A DNA stretch of 64,000 nt. Source: Carettochelys insculpta (Eukaryota > Chordata > Testudines > Carettochelyidae). Position 1 is the stretch's first letter; every line of letters starts with the position of its first letter. The stretch lies in contig NC_134137.1 of NCBI RefSeq assembly GCF_033958435.1, positions 319,175,501 through 319,239,500 of the forward strand. The letters are read 5' to 3'. The notes under the pieces were generated by a model, which worked only from the letters and a program-made list of their open reading frames with translations, had not been told where the DNA came from and ran no database searches. The position numbers and the translations under genes were made by a program. This document shows, piece by piece, positions 14,001-21,920 of the stretch.

Positions 14001-17000
14001 ATGTCTACATAGGGAAGCTTCTTCAATATAACCTCAGATGTGAAATTAAACTTTATACTTAGTCCAAAACATGATTGATTGTCTACATGGGAACTATATC
14101 AGTGTAAGAGTACCTTTTTTGTTTTTGTTACATTGAGAAGGTAATTTAAGATGTACAAGAAAATCCACATACTCCTTTTAGTCAGGAATAAGAGGGTCCA
14201 TAGGATTCATTATTTTGGTTTTCCTGGTTGACGTAACCAGTGAAACTTTCCAGAGTAAGCAAAGCCTCAGTTTGTGAAAGCACATCAACATAGTCATTGT
14301 GTTTTAGAGCAGTAATCTACTCTAACACTTGATGACTTGTTGATTGTTTGGAGCAAGGCTAAAGTATTCAGAGTGTTTGTTGCAAATGAACTCACTGCAT
14401 GTTTTTGAAATCATGTCTCTCTTGGTATTTATTTTATACTCTTAAAAGATAAACAGGACAATAGAGGGCTGATGTGTTGAGCGAGCTTGACCTCACTATT
14501 CTTGGGAGGGTTAGGCTACGGCAGCCTTATAAATCTGTTTAACTGAACTCTTGCAAATTCCTGCCACTCCAGGAAAAGTGGGCTTAAAATTCCAGTGTGG
14601 ATTTCATCTCTGTTCAGATAGAGCAACTACAGTTTAGACTGTTTTTTATTAGCAGAATTATATTCTTCTGCAAACAATGTGTAGAACAAAACCTTGGCGG
14701 GGGGGTGGGGGAGAGAGTCTGTTAACTGTCTCCATCATGTCTCCATTTTTAAGGCATTTGTCATCTAGATAATGGCAGTGAAACAGACCTGGAGGTTGCT
14801 ACGGATCCATTCTTATGTCACTATCTGGGAACCTCAGGACCTGTTTGTTTAAAAGGGAATGCTTGTAGCTCTGACACTTTTGAAACATACCACACAGGTA
14901 AGTCAAGTAACTACTTTAGTCCTGTCACAGTCTTGCCTTATAAAATTCCTGGTAATGCTGATTTTTCTCTCTTTTTATTAAGGTTGCAGTCCTGACCAAA
15001 GAACTGTGTGCGTGGATGTATGTGACTCTAGTTACTTAAAGAAAAAGGAGCGCTACCCATATTCACTTGGAACATTATCGCATTCACGAGAAGATCCCTT
15101 TGATCAGTATGTTGGCGGCATTGGAATACAGGCTACAAGTAGCAAATTGCTGAACTCTACTTACACACCAAATGAAGGAATTGGAGTGAAAAGCTTGAGT
15201 CTAAACTCTGACATCTTTGATTTGAACAGAAACCAGGAACCATCCTCTATTACCACTAGTAGCACTTTCATGGGTATGTTTCAGTTATTGTATTTCTTAA
15301 GTTTCAACCATCATTTGTATAATTTCTAGTCAGTGGAAATCCATATGTTCATCCTTTTGTCAAAAGAGTAGTTGAGGGCTGTACTTAGTGATTGCTAATA
15401 CGATTGTTACATACGCTGAGAAACCAAAATCAAAGTTCTTCACTAAAGTAGCCTGACTCTCCTTTCAGAGAAACTTGAGTACATGTAATGGCCACTGAGT
15501 TTAGTGGGATACTGCAACTTGTAAAATAATTTGTGAAAACTTTGACAGTAATAGACTTCAGTGTTACCTTTTCTTCCTCCTTTTTTGTATAGCACCAAGT
15601 GCATGTAGGGCCACTTCATACAGATATTCAGAAAAGGCCTACGAATAGACAGTGCACCACCACAGAGGGGCTGAAAGAAGACACTAAAAGCTGTGTGACT
15701 AAATGGTGACGAACAAACCTTTAGTTGCTTGATTTTTTTTTTTAAATGGATTGTTATTTTCAAAACTCAGTACATTACAAAACATCCTTTACTATTCAAG
15801 GAGAATAACTTCTACATGTATTACTTAGTTGGTAGCATCATGATTTCTGGGTAACTGCACTTGTATGCCTCCTCCATGGCTCCTCAAGGACACCTCCTTA
15901 AGGTTTTCTGCTCCCAGCTGTCACATCTCTTGGGCCAAGACCCACGTGTGTCTGCCTCCTGAGTGGAGTTTAAGGTTTCACATCTCCCTGCCTTGCACTA
16001 TGATATTCCCAGCAAGTCAGTCAGCATGAAGGTTTGTGCCTTGTGTCTTTGCTTTCTTTCCAATGGCTAACACAAATGTATTGCTAAAGGTTACAACCTG
16101 TCACGCAGCTCTTGTAAGTAAACACACTTAAGATAAAAACATTAGAAATTAAACAGTGCCACAATGTATACAAGCACACACTTGGCATTCCAGGAATCCC
16201 CATCAGTTTCATGAAGACTGTAACTGAATGCGTCTCACTGCCGTGTCACCTCCTGCTGGTTGCTCAGAGAATTAGCTCTTCAGTCTCTGGAGTGCTGTCA
16301 TCTGGCTGGTGTCTCGCCTGCTATTACTTGTCTGTTCATAACTTAGTCTCAGGACCCTTTTCCTTCCCAAACTGCCCTCAGGCTACAGCCCTCTCCCGGT
16401 GCCCCCACCCTCTCGGGTCCTCCCTTCCCGGGGATCCCCATCCTCTTATACTTGGCTTGCCTTAGTGACCCACTGTCAGTCATCTAGCCCCTTATCTCAG
16501 GGCCAAACTGCAGTCTGAAATGGCCACTCACCTTTGTCAAGGGGGTTTTGGACCTGCTGCTTTCTCATGCCCTGGCTGCCTCCCTGCAGCCTTACTACCC
16601 TTGGACCTTGTCACAGGCCCTGTGGCCTGGGAGCTTGCCTGGCCAAAGCTCCTCCAGCTCTGTCTGGCTTTCTGCTACCCCTCCTCCATGTTAGGAAGCT
16701 CCTGTAGCTTCCCTGGCAGGTAGGTCCCTCCTGCTCCATAGCTGGAGCCAAGAATTGTCTTCTCCTCCCCTCCAAGAGCCCTGATTTATACAGCCCTAAA
16801 TTGGGCCCTAATAGGCTGATATCTGCCACAGCTGCAGATTTTCTCCCAGGGCTGAGTTTAAACTTTGCAAAGCTAGTGCGGGGCAGACACCCTGTCACAG
16901 GGGCCATGTTAAAGAATGTCTTTCCATCCCTTCCATTAGGGCCTCCCTTTTGTCCATTCGCTGCATTAGAAAGAAGACACAAGTCAGTTCAGGCTAATCC

Positions 17001-20000
17001 TTTTAGATCACAAGTAGCACTCAGTAGCCTCTCAGAAAACCTGAGTTTGGGAATGACTTGAGAGAGCTCTTCCTTCAGTAAAATGCAGCTGATTGCAACC
17101 TCACTTCAAACCTACCATATACACTCATCCCTCGTTAAATGAGTACTTTATTTACGAGTACTCGCTTAAACAAGGGACACACATTCCTCCCTTAGTATAC
17201 TCAGCGAGTGAACTCCCCCTGCTAATACAAGCCTTACCCCCCTCCCCGTGGCTCCAACCTGCCACAGCCTGACCCCCCTGCCAGCACTGCTGACACCAAA
17301 CCGCTGCAACTTAAACCCCACCTCCAGCCCCTGCACACCCCAACCACCACAACTTAACCCCCCCGCCAGCCCATGCATCTAAACCATTGAAACTTAAACC
17401 CCTCTGCCAGTCCCTGTGCACCCCAACCGCCAAAAAAATTAAATCCCCTGCCGCCTCCCACACACCTGAACCACTGAAACTTGCACCCTGCCCCCGCTGG
17501 CCCCTGCCCGCCTAAACTGCTGCAGCGTAATCCCACCAGCCCCACAGCCTTAATACCACCTCCCCGCCCCCACACCCCAGGACCAAACAGCCTGAACCAC
17601 TGGCCCTGCAGCTTTAACAGCAGCCCCCCCCCCCCCCCCCACCCGCACGGATGCAACCCGCCACCATGTCTCCCAGTCATGTCCCCAAAGTGCCCTCAGC
17701 CTTTAACCTCCGACCCCCACTCCAGATTCACTTACCTTTCAAAAGCAGCACCACCTGCTGCTGCTCTGAGCACTTGGAACTATTCGGAGACTTACAAGTA
17801 TTTTAGTAGGAATTCAGTGTCCCTCTTACGAGTTTTTGCCTACAAGCAAAAAGTTAGGAACCAATTGTGCTTGTTTAGCGAGGGATGAGTGTATTTTAAA
17901 AGGTCTACCTATCCTAAATTATCCAATCCAGATGTCACTAGGAAGGTCTCCCTTCCCACCTCCCCTTCTGCCCACTTAATTGTTGCATTTCTGACTCTGG
18001 CTTTATTGGTTATGTGTTCCATTCAGTAGGTCTTTCTAGAGAAAATAAGTTTTTTGAGTCAACAACAGCCAGTCCCATTGAACATGTAGCTTACTGCTTG
18101 ACAGAGAGGTAGCCATGTTACTCTGTGTCCTCGAGAACAACAAGAAGTCCTGCGGCACCTTGTAGACTAATACACATTATAAAGCGGGCCTTTGCCCACG
18201 AAAGCTTATGCTCCAAAATATCTGTTAGTCAATCAGGTGCCACAGGACTTCTTGTTCTTTCTGATTGACAAAATATCTTACAACTAGCCTAGCTAAAATA
18301 ATCTCTTCACTTGTACAAATTATTATTCTTTTGTGCACCTTTTGTGTTGGTGGCATTTATCTTTTTTATCCAAATATAGTTTATGTATTCCCACAAGTTT
18401 TAGAAAATATGTGAGTACAGAAAAACAGCAGTCAGAGCTTGCCTGGTGCTGTGGAAATTGTTGCTTCACTGAACCACAACAAATGCTTTTCAGGTTTAAC
18501 TCCTTTAGGGCTCCCACATTTAACTCATAAAGCGGGACGAAAGTGTTCAGACCCTATGTTTTACATGGTACTTTTTGTAAGATTATTTTAACTTGGAATC
18601 CCTCTGCTTTTCTTTTTCATACTGCTTTCATTGCTGTGGTATATGAATGCTCTTAGGTAAGGGGAGGGGGTTCTACCCTGGATTATGCATCAACAGAATG
18701 TGTAAGGCCCAGCTTGCCCCCTCCTGTGAGGAAACTCGCAGAAAGGATTGAAGAATGTTGCTATCTATGTTCTTTGACTCTCTCCCCTCCTGTCCCCCCC
18801 CAGTCTTCCTTTTCTGGTTAAAGGTGCTAGAGTTTGCCCCTGGCAGAAGGAGGGGTACAAAACTATTAAATCTTCCTGCTCACAGAAGACGTGGGCAGAG
18901 GTGTATGCCACCATTACCACTGACAAGTATCCGAGGGGTAGCCGTGTTAGTCTGTACCTGAAAAAGAGAAGTCCTGTGACACCTTATAGGCTAACAAATT
19001 TATTGAGCATATGCTTTCGTGGGCAAAGACCCACTGCATGCACCTGACAAAGTGGGTCTTTGCCAACAAAAGCTTATGCTCCAATAAATTTGTTAGCCTA
19101 TAAGGTGCCATAGGACTTCTTGTTTTCACCATTACCACTGTAGGGGAAATGGGTAAATAAGGCTTCACCAATTGGCCACTGTCTGTCATTAAAGGGAGAA
19201 CAGTTTCATGGCAAAGAACTCGGCATAGGAGTTGGTGCAAGCTGGGGAGGGTGATGGAGGGAGCTGAAATCTTCCCTTCTGATGGCTTTTGGTCATATTA
19301 TAGATTCATAGCTCAAGGCCCAAGTCAGACTGGAGCATCCTTGTGCTAGGCACTGCCAAACCTACAGTAAGAGACAGTCACTGGTCAGAGGGACTATAGC
19401 TGATCTTGGGGAGGTGGCAGGCATGGTGCTTTCTCTGTCATTTCCAATTGTAGAATCACTTCTGCTGCACTCTTGTCTTAAGATTGTGCCCAGTCATGAC
19501 AGTTGGCATTGGCATTATTGTTGATGCATAAATCAGAAGGTTTACAGCTTGGTTTCTGTTTTTTTTTTTTTTTTCCAGAAGCCAGGGTGATGCTATAGAG
19601 AACATTTTTCGTGTTAGAGTGAGCAGAACCGATCTCCACACTGATGCAAAAATGCAGCCCTATAAATACATTTATACTTTTTTTTCTGAATAGTTTTTCC
19701 TTTAAATCCATTTCCTTTTTGATTATGGCAGTTTTGCCAAGGGATCTAAGGCTAGAGAAGTATGACTCTTATAGTATAATTAACAATTTTAGTGTCAAAT
19801 TATTAGCATACTGGCTGCATCTCCCCTAGCAACTTCTTTCGAAAGATTTTTTGGAAGAAGGGGGCTGTTTCGAAAGATCCCACAGATATCTACACACAAA
19901 AAGCATTCTTTTGAAAGTAAATTGAAAGAATGCGGTGCTCCTTTCAAAATTGCTCTTCCTTTCTTGTTCCAGGAAGAGCATCTCTTTTTCAAAAGAAAAC

Positions 20001-21476
20001 ATGTAGACACTCCACAGCCCCTTTTTTCAATAGAGCACTCGTGGCACCTGATTTTTTCGCTCCCTGTCCTGTTCTTTCGAAGGAGAGCAGGGGCTGTGCG
20101 TATGTTCTCTTTCAAAAGAAGTTCTTCTTCCAGAAGGGCTTCTTTTGAAAGATCTCTGTTAGTGTAGATGTAGCCATAGGCTGTGTCTACACTCCAAAAA
20201 TAACATTGAAGTAAGCATTCCCGGGAATGGAGTAAGGACTTCGGAGCTGGGCTCTGTACTTGGAAGTTAACTTTAAAGTAAGGGAAAAACGTATGTAGAC
20301 TCTCTGCTGGCTACTTCAATGTAGTGCCTAACTTCAAAGTTAGTTCCTAGTGTAGACACACCCATAGTGTTTCAAAATCAATGTGTGCTAGCCACTTCCT
20401 GGTAGGGGTGTTTATGATGTGTAAGTGTGATATCTTGATCTGTGTCGTGTGTCCATCATAGCTAACTATATTCACTGTCTGAAGACCTTTGATGTAATGT
20501 CATTGTCCCCACATGGAAAATGAGAGAAGAAAATGTTTTTGTTTTTTTTTTCCTGGCTAGTGTGTCAACAGAATTGTTAACTAAGATTCAGTTGAATGAC
20601 AAATTTTACTTGGGTTACTCTTGTGCTAACCAGCTGAGAACAAAGGGGCACAAATGAAGGCAGAATTTCACTGGCAGGCTATTTGTTGCCAGTGTGTGAT
20701 ACAAACCAGAAAGAACACGGTCTGGCATTCAGATTTCAGGGTGTGTACCTTCTAAAAAAATTATAAACAGATCTTAATATCAGTCTAGCTAAACAAAGCA
20801 TATTTTGAGTCACTTTTCAGTGTACACTAATCCAAAAAGTATGTTGAGAAGATTTTTCTTGGTTACACATTGTGACTTGTTTGCTGGTTTTTTGTTTGTA
20901 TTTTGTGTTTGAGAGAGAGGAAATTAATGAAAACATAAATGAGGAAATTAAATGGGGTGGATTGTTCTGAATGGCTATCAACCAAGTTATTTACTTTGGA
21001 AGCACTTTTAACATCTCAGCGAAGAGTTTTAAATGGGTGCATGTGATTATAGAGAGCTTTTTTTTTTCTTTGGGTGGGGAATAATAGTACGACTTAGACA
21101 TAAAGCCAGATCTCATTTCAGAGAACTTGAGATGTCTCTGTCCTTGGCTCGTATTCTTGTGTTTAGCCCTTGGCAAGACATAGAGCTGTTAACACCAGCA
21201 TTTTTTCTTATGCTTTTCTATCTTGCAGGAACATTTGGAAAGTCTTTATGGAGGCCTCAACTGGACTCTTTTTCGAGCAGTAGGCAGCCAGCAAGATATC
21301 AACCAAAAACCTTTCATCATAATAATTCTCGAGCCTCACTGGACTTTGACTCCGAGGCGGAGGAAGATGGAAGGGACAGGATAGGCTCTCAAGAGGAAAA
21401 CCTCATTTGTACTTACGTACAAGCCTTTGAAAACTTTAGGACTCCTACTTTCCAGTCGTATGACCTGGACACATAG
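2010..21476 (+). CDS. LRIG3: LRIG3, 3' part of gene (11 spliced exons, last 762 residues)
   Basis: The exons are 2010-2090, 2892-2963, 3319-3390, 6184-6347, 10780-11100, 11754-12035, 12968-13420, 13640-13798, 14754-14897, 14983-15273 and 21229-21476. All have AG acceptors and GT donors and keep one frame. The product is a single-pass membrane protein: LRRs, LRR C-cap, three Ig C2-type domains, a membrane span near residue 444-468 of the part seen, and a cytoplasmic tail of about 290 residues. LRIG3 is chosen over LRIG1 and LRIG2 because of [16 protein letters not shown], the [20 protein letters not shown]-cap and the terminal FQSYDLDT, all as I remember vertebrate LRIG3. Known from the family: LRIG proteins modulate receptor tyrosine kinase signalling, and mouse Lrig3 acts in inner-ear semicircular canal formation. 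Human LRIG3 is about 1,119 residues, so the signal peptide and roughly the first 350 residues lie upstream. No frameshift or internal stop is seen, so the gene looks functional. Confidence 0.96.
2612..2691 (-). repeat. Short PLE-terminal (SINE-like) repeat in an LRIG3 intron
   Basis: Contains the family opening gaggtagccatgttaatctg and the tract agcacttaaagact seen at the ends of the larger Penelope-like element. Flanked by ACATAGTAAC (2602-2611) and ACATAGTTAC (2692-2701), a likely 10-bp target duplication with one difference. Confidence 0.65.
2892..2963 (+). CDS. LRIG3: LRIG3 exon: leucine-rich repeat (72 nt)
   Basis: Encodes one [22 protein letters not shown] followed by ALEHL. Length is exactly 24 codons with split leucine codons at both ends (phase 2/2). 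The acceptor is tttccag and the donor gtaagt. Confidence 0.94.
3319..3390 (+). CDS. LRIG3: LRIG3 exon: last leucine-rich repeat (72 nt)
   Basis: Encodes [20 protein letters not shown] then LEEL, the last regular LRR before the C-cap. The acceptor is the first AG of tttcctagag, because that choice restores a leucine codon across the junction. The donor is gtaagt. Confidence 0.94.
6184..6347 (+). CDS. LRIG3: LRIG3 exon: LRR C-terminal cap
   Basis: Encodes [19 protein letters not shown] and, further on, [18 protein letters not shown], ending FVC. The CxCxxLxWLxxW pattern and the later cysteines are the LRRCT signature that caps the solenoid. Intron phase changes here from 2 (before) to 1 (after), marking the switch from the LRR to the Ig part of the gene. 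Translation read upstream into the intron is not coding. Confidence 0.95.
6890..7076. mobile_element. MITE with GTCTACAC-type terminal inverted repeats
   Basis: The left end GGGCTTTTCTACACTAGC and the inverted right end GGGCTGGTCTACACTAGC match at 16 of 18 positions. ATT flanks both ends (6887-6889, 7077-7079), a 3-bp duplication of the kind PIF/Harbinger elements leave. Internal TTCGAAG motifs recur near both ends. It has no coding capacity. Confidence 0.75.
7545..9125 (-). mobile_element. CR1 LINE fragment, antisense, split by a nested MITE
   Basis: On the minus strand it encodes decayed CR1 reverse transcriptase, e.g. [10 protein letters not shown] followed by INDLEK from about 8270 to 8205. 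The order of segments matches turtle CR1 ORF2 running from 9125 down to 7545. Stops and frameshifts are frequent. The 3' tail is missing, so the copy is truncated. Confidence 0.85.
8426..8813. mobile_element. MITE inserted into the CR1 copy
   Basis: The CR1 sequence breaks at 'tttctga' and resumes after 8813. Ends are GGGTATGACTACGCAGC and, inverted, GGTTATATCTACACAGC. Flanks TGA and TAA could be a decayed 3-bp duplication. The interior is a run of diverged TATTTCGAAATAG-like palindromes, now mostly tatttcaaaat, so most CpGs have decayed and the copy is old. Confidence 0.75.
10780..11100 (+). CDS. LRIG3: LRIG3 exon: first Ig-like C2 domain
   Basis: Encodes [15 protein letters not shown] and a complete Ig domain: the first cysteine in SFVCSAAS (about residue 157 of the part seen), the core tryptophan in FAWKKDNE, the DxGxYxC-like motif as [11 protein letters not shown], and the closing KAKLTV. 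The exon is symmetric (phase 1/1), so the domain is a cassette. A possible N-glycosylation site is NLS. Confidence 0.96.
11275..11365 (+). repeat. Ancient MIR/CORE-SINE-like fragment
   Basis: Carries cctgaagagcttgcaacct followed by aagtaaacaaagg, the recognisable conserved block of an old amniote SINE. Related fragments occur at 19285-19400 and 61745-61870. Heavily diverged. Confidence 0.45.
11754..12035 (+). CDS. LRIG3: LRIG3 exon: second Ig-like C2 domain
   Basis: Encodes [17 protein letters not shown], the first cysteine in [10 protein letters not shown], the tryptophan in IAWQKDGG, and [13 protein letters not shown] before [10 protein letters not shown]. The exon is phase 1/1. The [18 protein letters not shown] stretch is highly conserved across LRIG proteins. 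NAT is a possible glycosylation site. Confidence 0.96.
12968..13420 (+). CDS. LRIG3: LRIG3 exon: third Ig-like domain and transmembrane helix
   Basis: Encodes the third Ig domain ([37 protein letters not shown]), a short acidic stalk (SLDDDGW), and a membrane segment [20 protein letters not shown] continuing WVVII, followed by the stop-transfer HTRRRNEDC. The cysteine pair lies near residues 355 and 404 of the part seen. The donor is the weak-looking gtgtgt, but the phase 1 junction to the next exon (NTD/ETN) is right. Unspliced read-through would add one valine-containing dipeptide and stop. Confidence 0.96.
13640..13798 (+). CDS. LRIG3: LRIG3 exon: juxtamembrane cytoplasmic tail
   Basis: Encodes [20 protein letters not shown] and then [20 protein letters not shown]. 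The [10 protein letters not shown] motif is shared by LRIG1 and LRIG3 tails as I remember them. Phase 1/1; donor gtaaat. Confidence 0.94.
14754..14897 (+). CDS. LRIG3: LRIG3 exon: cytoplasmic tail
   Basis: Encodes [20 protein letters not shown], then [20 protein letters not shown], ending YHTG. It follows the order of the mammalian tail (LDN, DLE/DVE, the GTSGP-like segment, FETYHTG) with several substitutions. Phase 1/1; acceptor ttttaag, donor gtaagt. Confidence 0.93.
14983..15273 (+). CDS. LRIG3: LRIG3 exon: cytoplasmic tail, fast-evolving part
   Basis: Encodes [20 protein letters not shown], then a serine-, asparagine- and tyrosine-rich segment ending SSTFMG. Only scattered motifs match mammalian LRIG3 as I recall it (CSPD-RTV, KKKE-YP, LLN-(S/T)Y, NEG-G-K), so this is the least conserved exon of those seen. 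It is separated from the previous exon by an intron of only 85 nt. Phase 1/1. Confidence 0.92.
16240..16899 (-). mobile_element. LTR-like relic, antisense
   Basis: On the minus strand it opens TGTGACAGGG at about 16899 and continues with a GC-rich, purine-biased segment. A TATAAAT box sits at 16784-16790, followed by CAGGAG-rich R/U5-like sequence, in the style of turtle LTR retrotransposon LTRs. The far boundary and target duplication are not found, so extent and family are uncertain. It could instead be an unrelated GC-rich repeat. Confidence 0.4.
17122..17891. mobile_element. Tigger/pogo-like MITE with C-rich core
   Basis: Ends CACTCATCCCTCGTTAAA and, inverted, CACTCATCCCTCGCTAAA (17 of 18 identical), flanked by TA on both sides (17120-17121, 17892-17893), as expected for a Tc1/mariner-pogo type element. 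The interior of about 500 bp is a degenerate C-rich repeat around aaccnctgcaacttaa. No transposase. Confidence 0.85.
18105..18260. repeat. PLE-derived foldback repeat
   Basis: Left arm agaggtagccatgttactct and, inverted, acaagaagtcctgtggcacc, with the hairpin-GAAA motif gcccacgaaagcttatgc between. Flanks CTGCTTGACA (18095-18104) and CTGATTGACA (18261-18270) look like a 10-bp target duplication with one change. Confidence 0.7.
18923..19126. repeat. PLE-derived foldback repeat with perfect 14-bp TSD
   Basis: Two inverted arms of about 90 bp. The right arm carries GTGGG-TCTTTG-CCAAC-AAAAGC and the left arm, inverted, GTGGG-TCTTTG-CCCAC-GAAAGC. CACCATTACCACTG is repeated exactly at 18909-18922 and 19127-19140. 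Confidence 0.85.
19285..19400 (+). repeat. Ancient MIR/CORE-SINE-like fragment
   Basis: Contains ttgtgctaggcactgccaaa and aagagacagtcact, typical of the conserved centre of an old amniote SINE. Boundaries unclear. Confidence 0.45.
19812..20175. mobile_element. Harbinger-type MITE with CTTTCGAAAG repeats
   Basis: Ends TGGCTGCATCTCCCCTAGCA and, inverted, TGGCTACATCTACACTAACA agree at about 16 of 20 positions. The body is rich in TTTCGAAAG/CTTTTGAAAG palindromes similar to the flanks of the Harbinger element at 56.7-59.1 kb. It abuts another MITE on its right. Confidence 0.65.
20179..20363. mobile_element. MITE with GTGTCTACAC ends and ATA duplication
   Basis: Begins GGCTGTGTCTACACTCC and, inverted from the right, GGGTGTGTCTACACTAG. 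ATA lies on both sides (20176-20178, 20364-20366). The interior carries AACTTCAAAGTTA palindromes. Confidence 0.75.
21229..21476 (+). CDS. LRIG3: LRIG3 terminal coding exon and stop
   Basis: The acceptor is tcttgcag. It encodes [20 protein letters not shown], an acidic stretch [18 protein letters not shown], then the conserved end [13 protein letters not shown] with the stop TAG at 21474-21476. The preceding intron is nearly 6 kb and repeat-rich. The open frame extends upstream of the acceptor by chance. Confidence 0.95.
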
Positions 21477-21528
21477 CTGCTTTGGGATTTGCCATTGATT
21501 GATGGAACCAAAGAAATATTTTGACATA

Positions 21529-21536
21529 CTACCTCA
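21529..21536 (+). promoter_or_regulatory. let-7 seed match (8-mer) in the LRIG3 3'UTR
   Basis: CTACCTCA is the exact complement of the let-7 seed with the terminal A. It sits 53 nt after the stop codon, in the zone where microRNA sites are most effective. From memory, LRIG3 is a predicted let-7 target in mammals; that is not verified here. Confidence 0.55.
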
Positions 21537-21741
21537 ATGTAGAGCTTTATTTAAGGGGTGGGGGTAGGGAGGTGGGAGGGAATCTGTTTTGAATGCAGCT
21601 ATGAAATCAGAAAGAATTAATACATAATTGCCAAAATGTTATAAAATTTTATGCAGGAAATATGTTCCTTAGAGAAGTACTATATTTCTAATTATTTTAT
21701 AGCTTTGTTTTATGCAAACAGTATCTCTTGTAAATTAATGT

Positions 21742-21749
21742 TGTAAATA
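21742..21749 (+). promoter_or_regulatory. Pumilio-type element TGTAAATA in the 3'UTR
   Basis: Matches the UGUANAUA consensus bound by PUM1/PUM2. A partial copy (TGTAAATT) lies just upstream. The region is AT-rich, so a chance match is possible. Confidence 0.4.
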
Positions 21750-21895
21750 ATACTATGTATATTTCCTGTCAGGCTTCATTTTATTGAAATGAGTACTAAA
21801 CCCTCCTAAACTTGTACCAGTCCCTGTACCTTTTTAATGAATTGACGTTCCATGCTGTTCGCAGATAACATGCATCGTATTTGCACATCACTTTT

Positions 21896-21901
21896 AATAA
21901 A
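21896..21901 (+). terminator. Poly(A) signal AATAAA
   Basis: First canonical hexamer after the LRIG3 stop, about 420 nt downstream. G/T-rich sequence that could be the downstream element follows at 21945-21990. Confidence 0.55.
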
Positions 21902-21920
21902 ATATGCTGCCTTGTGGTCT

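Larger units (their letters stand above)
11101..14982 (+). other. LRIG3 introns between Ig and tail exons
   Basis: Introns 11101-11753, 12036-12967, 13421-13639, 13799-14753 and 14898-14982. Apart from the old SINE at 11275, there is a possible decayed MITE near 13998-14110 (ccatgtctacatagg, later tgtctacatggg). Nothing else is supported. Confidence 0.6.
15274..21228 (+). other. Last LRIG3 intron (about 6 kb), repeat-dense
   Basis: It contains, in order, an antisense LTR-like relic, a Tigger/pogo-like MITE, two PLE-derived foldback repeats, an old SINE and two adjacent Harbinger-type MITEs. No additional exon is seen. Confidence 0.75.
21477..21920 (+). other. LRIG3: LRIG3 3'UTR (proximal part)
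   Basis: Sequence after the stop is AT-rich and mRNA-like, and leads to AATAAA at 21896-21901. Additional AATAAA hexamers at 22381-22386 and 23345-23350 could serve longer forms. Which one is used cannot be told from sequence alone. Confidence 0.7.

Noticed and set aside
2010..21476. LRIG1 or LRIG2 instead of LRIG3
   Set aside because: The tail ending FQSYDLDT, the [11 protein letters not shown] stalk-membrane junction and the C-cap [10 protein letters not shown] fit LRIG3 and not the LRIG1 tail as I remember it.
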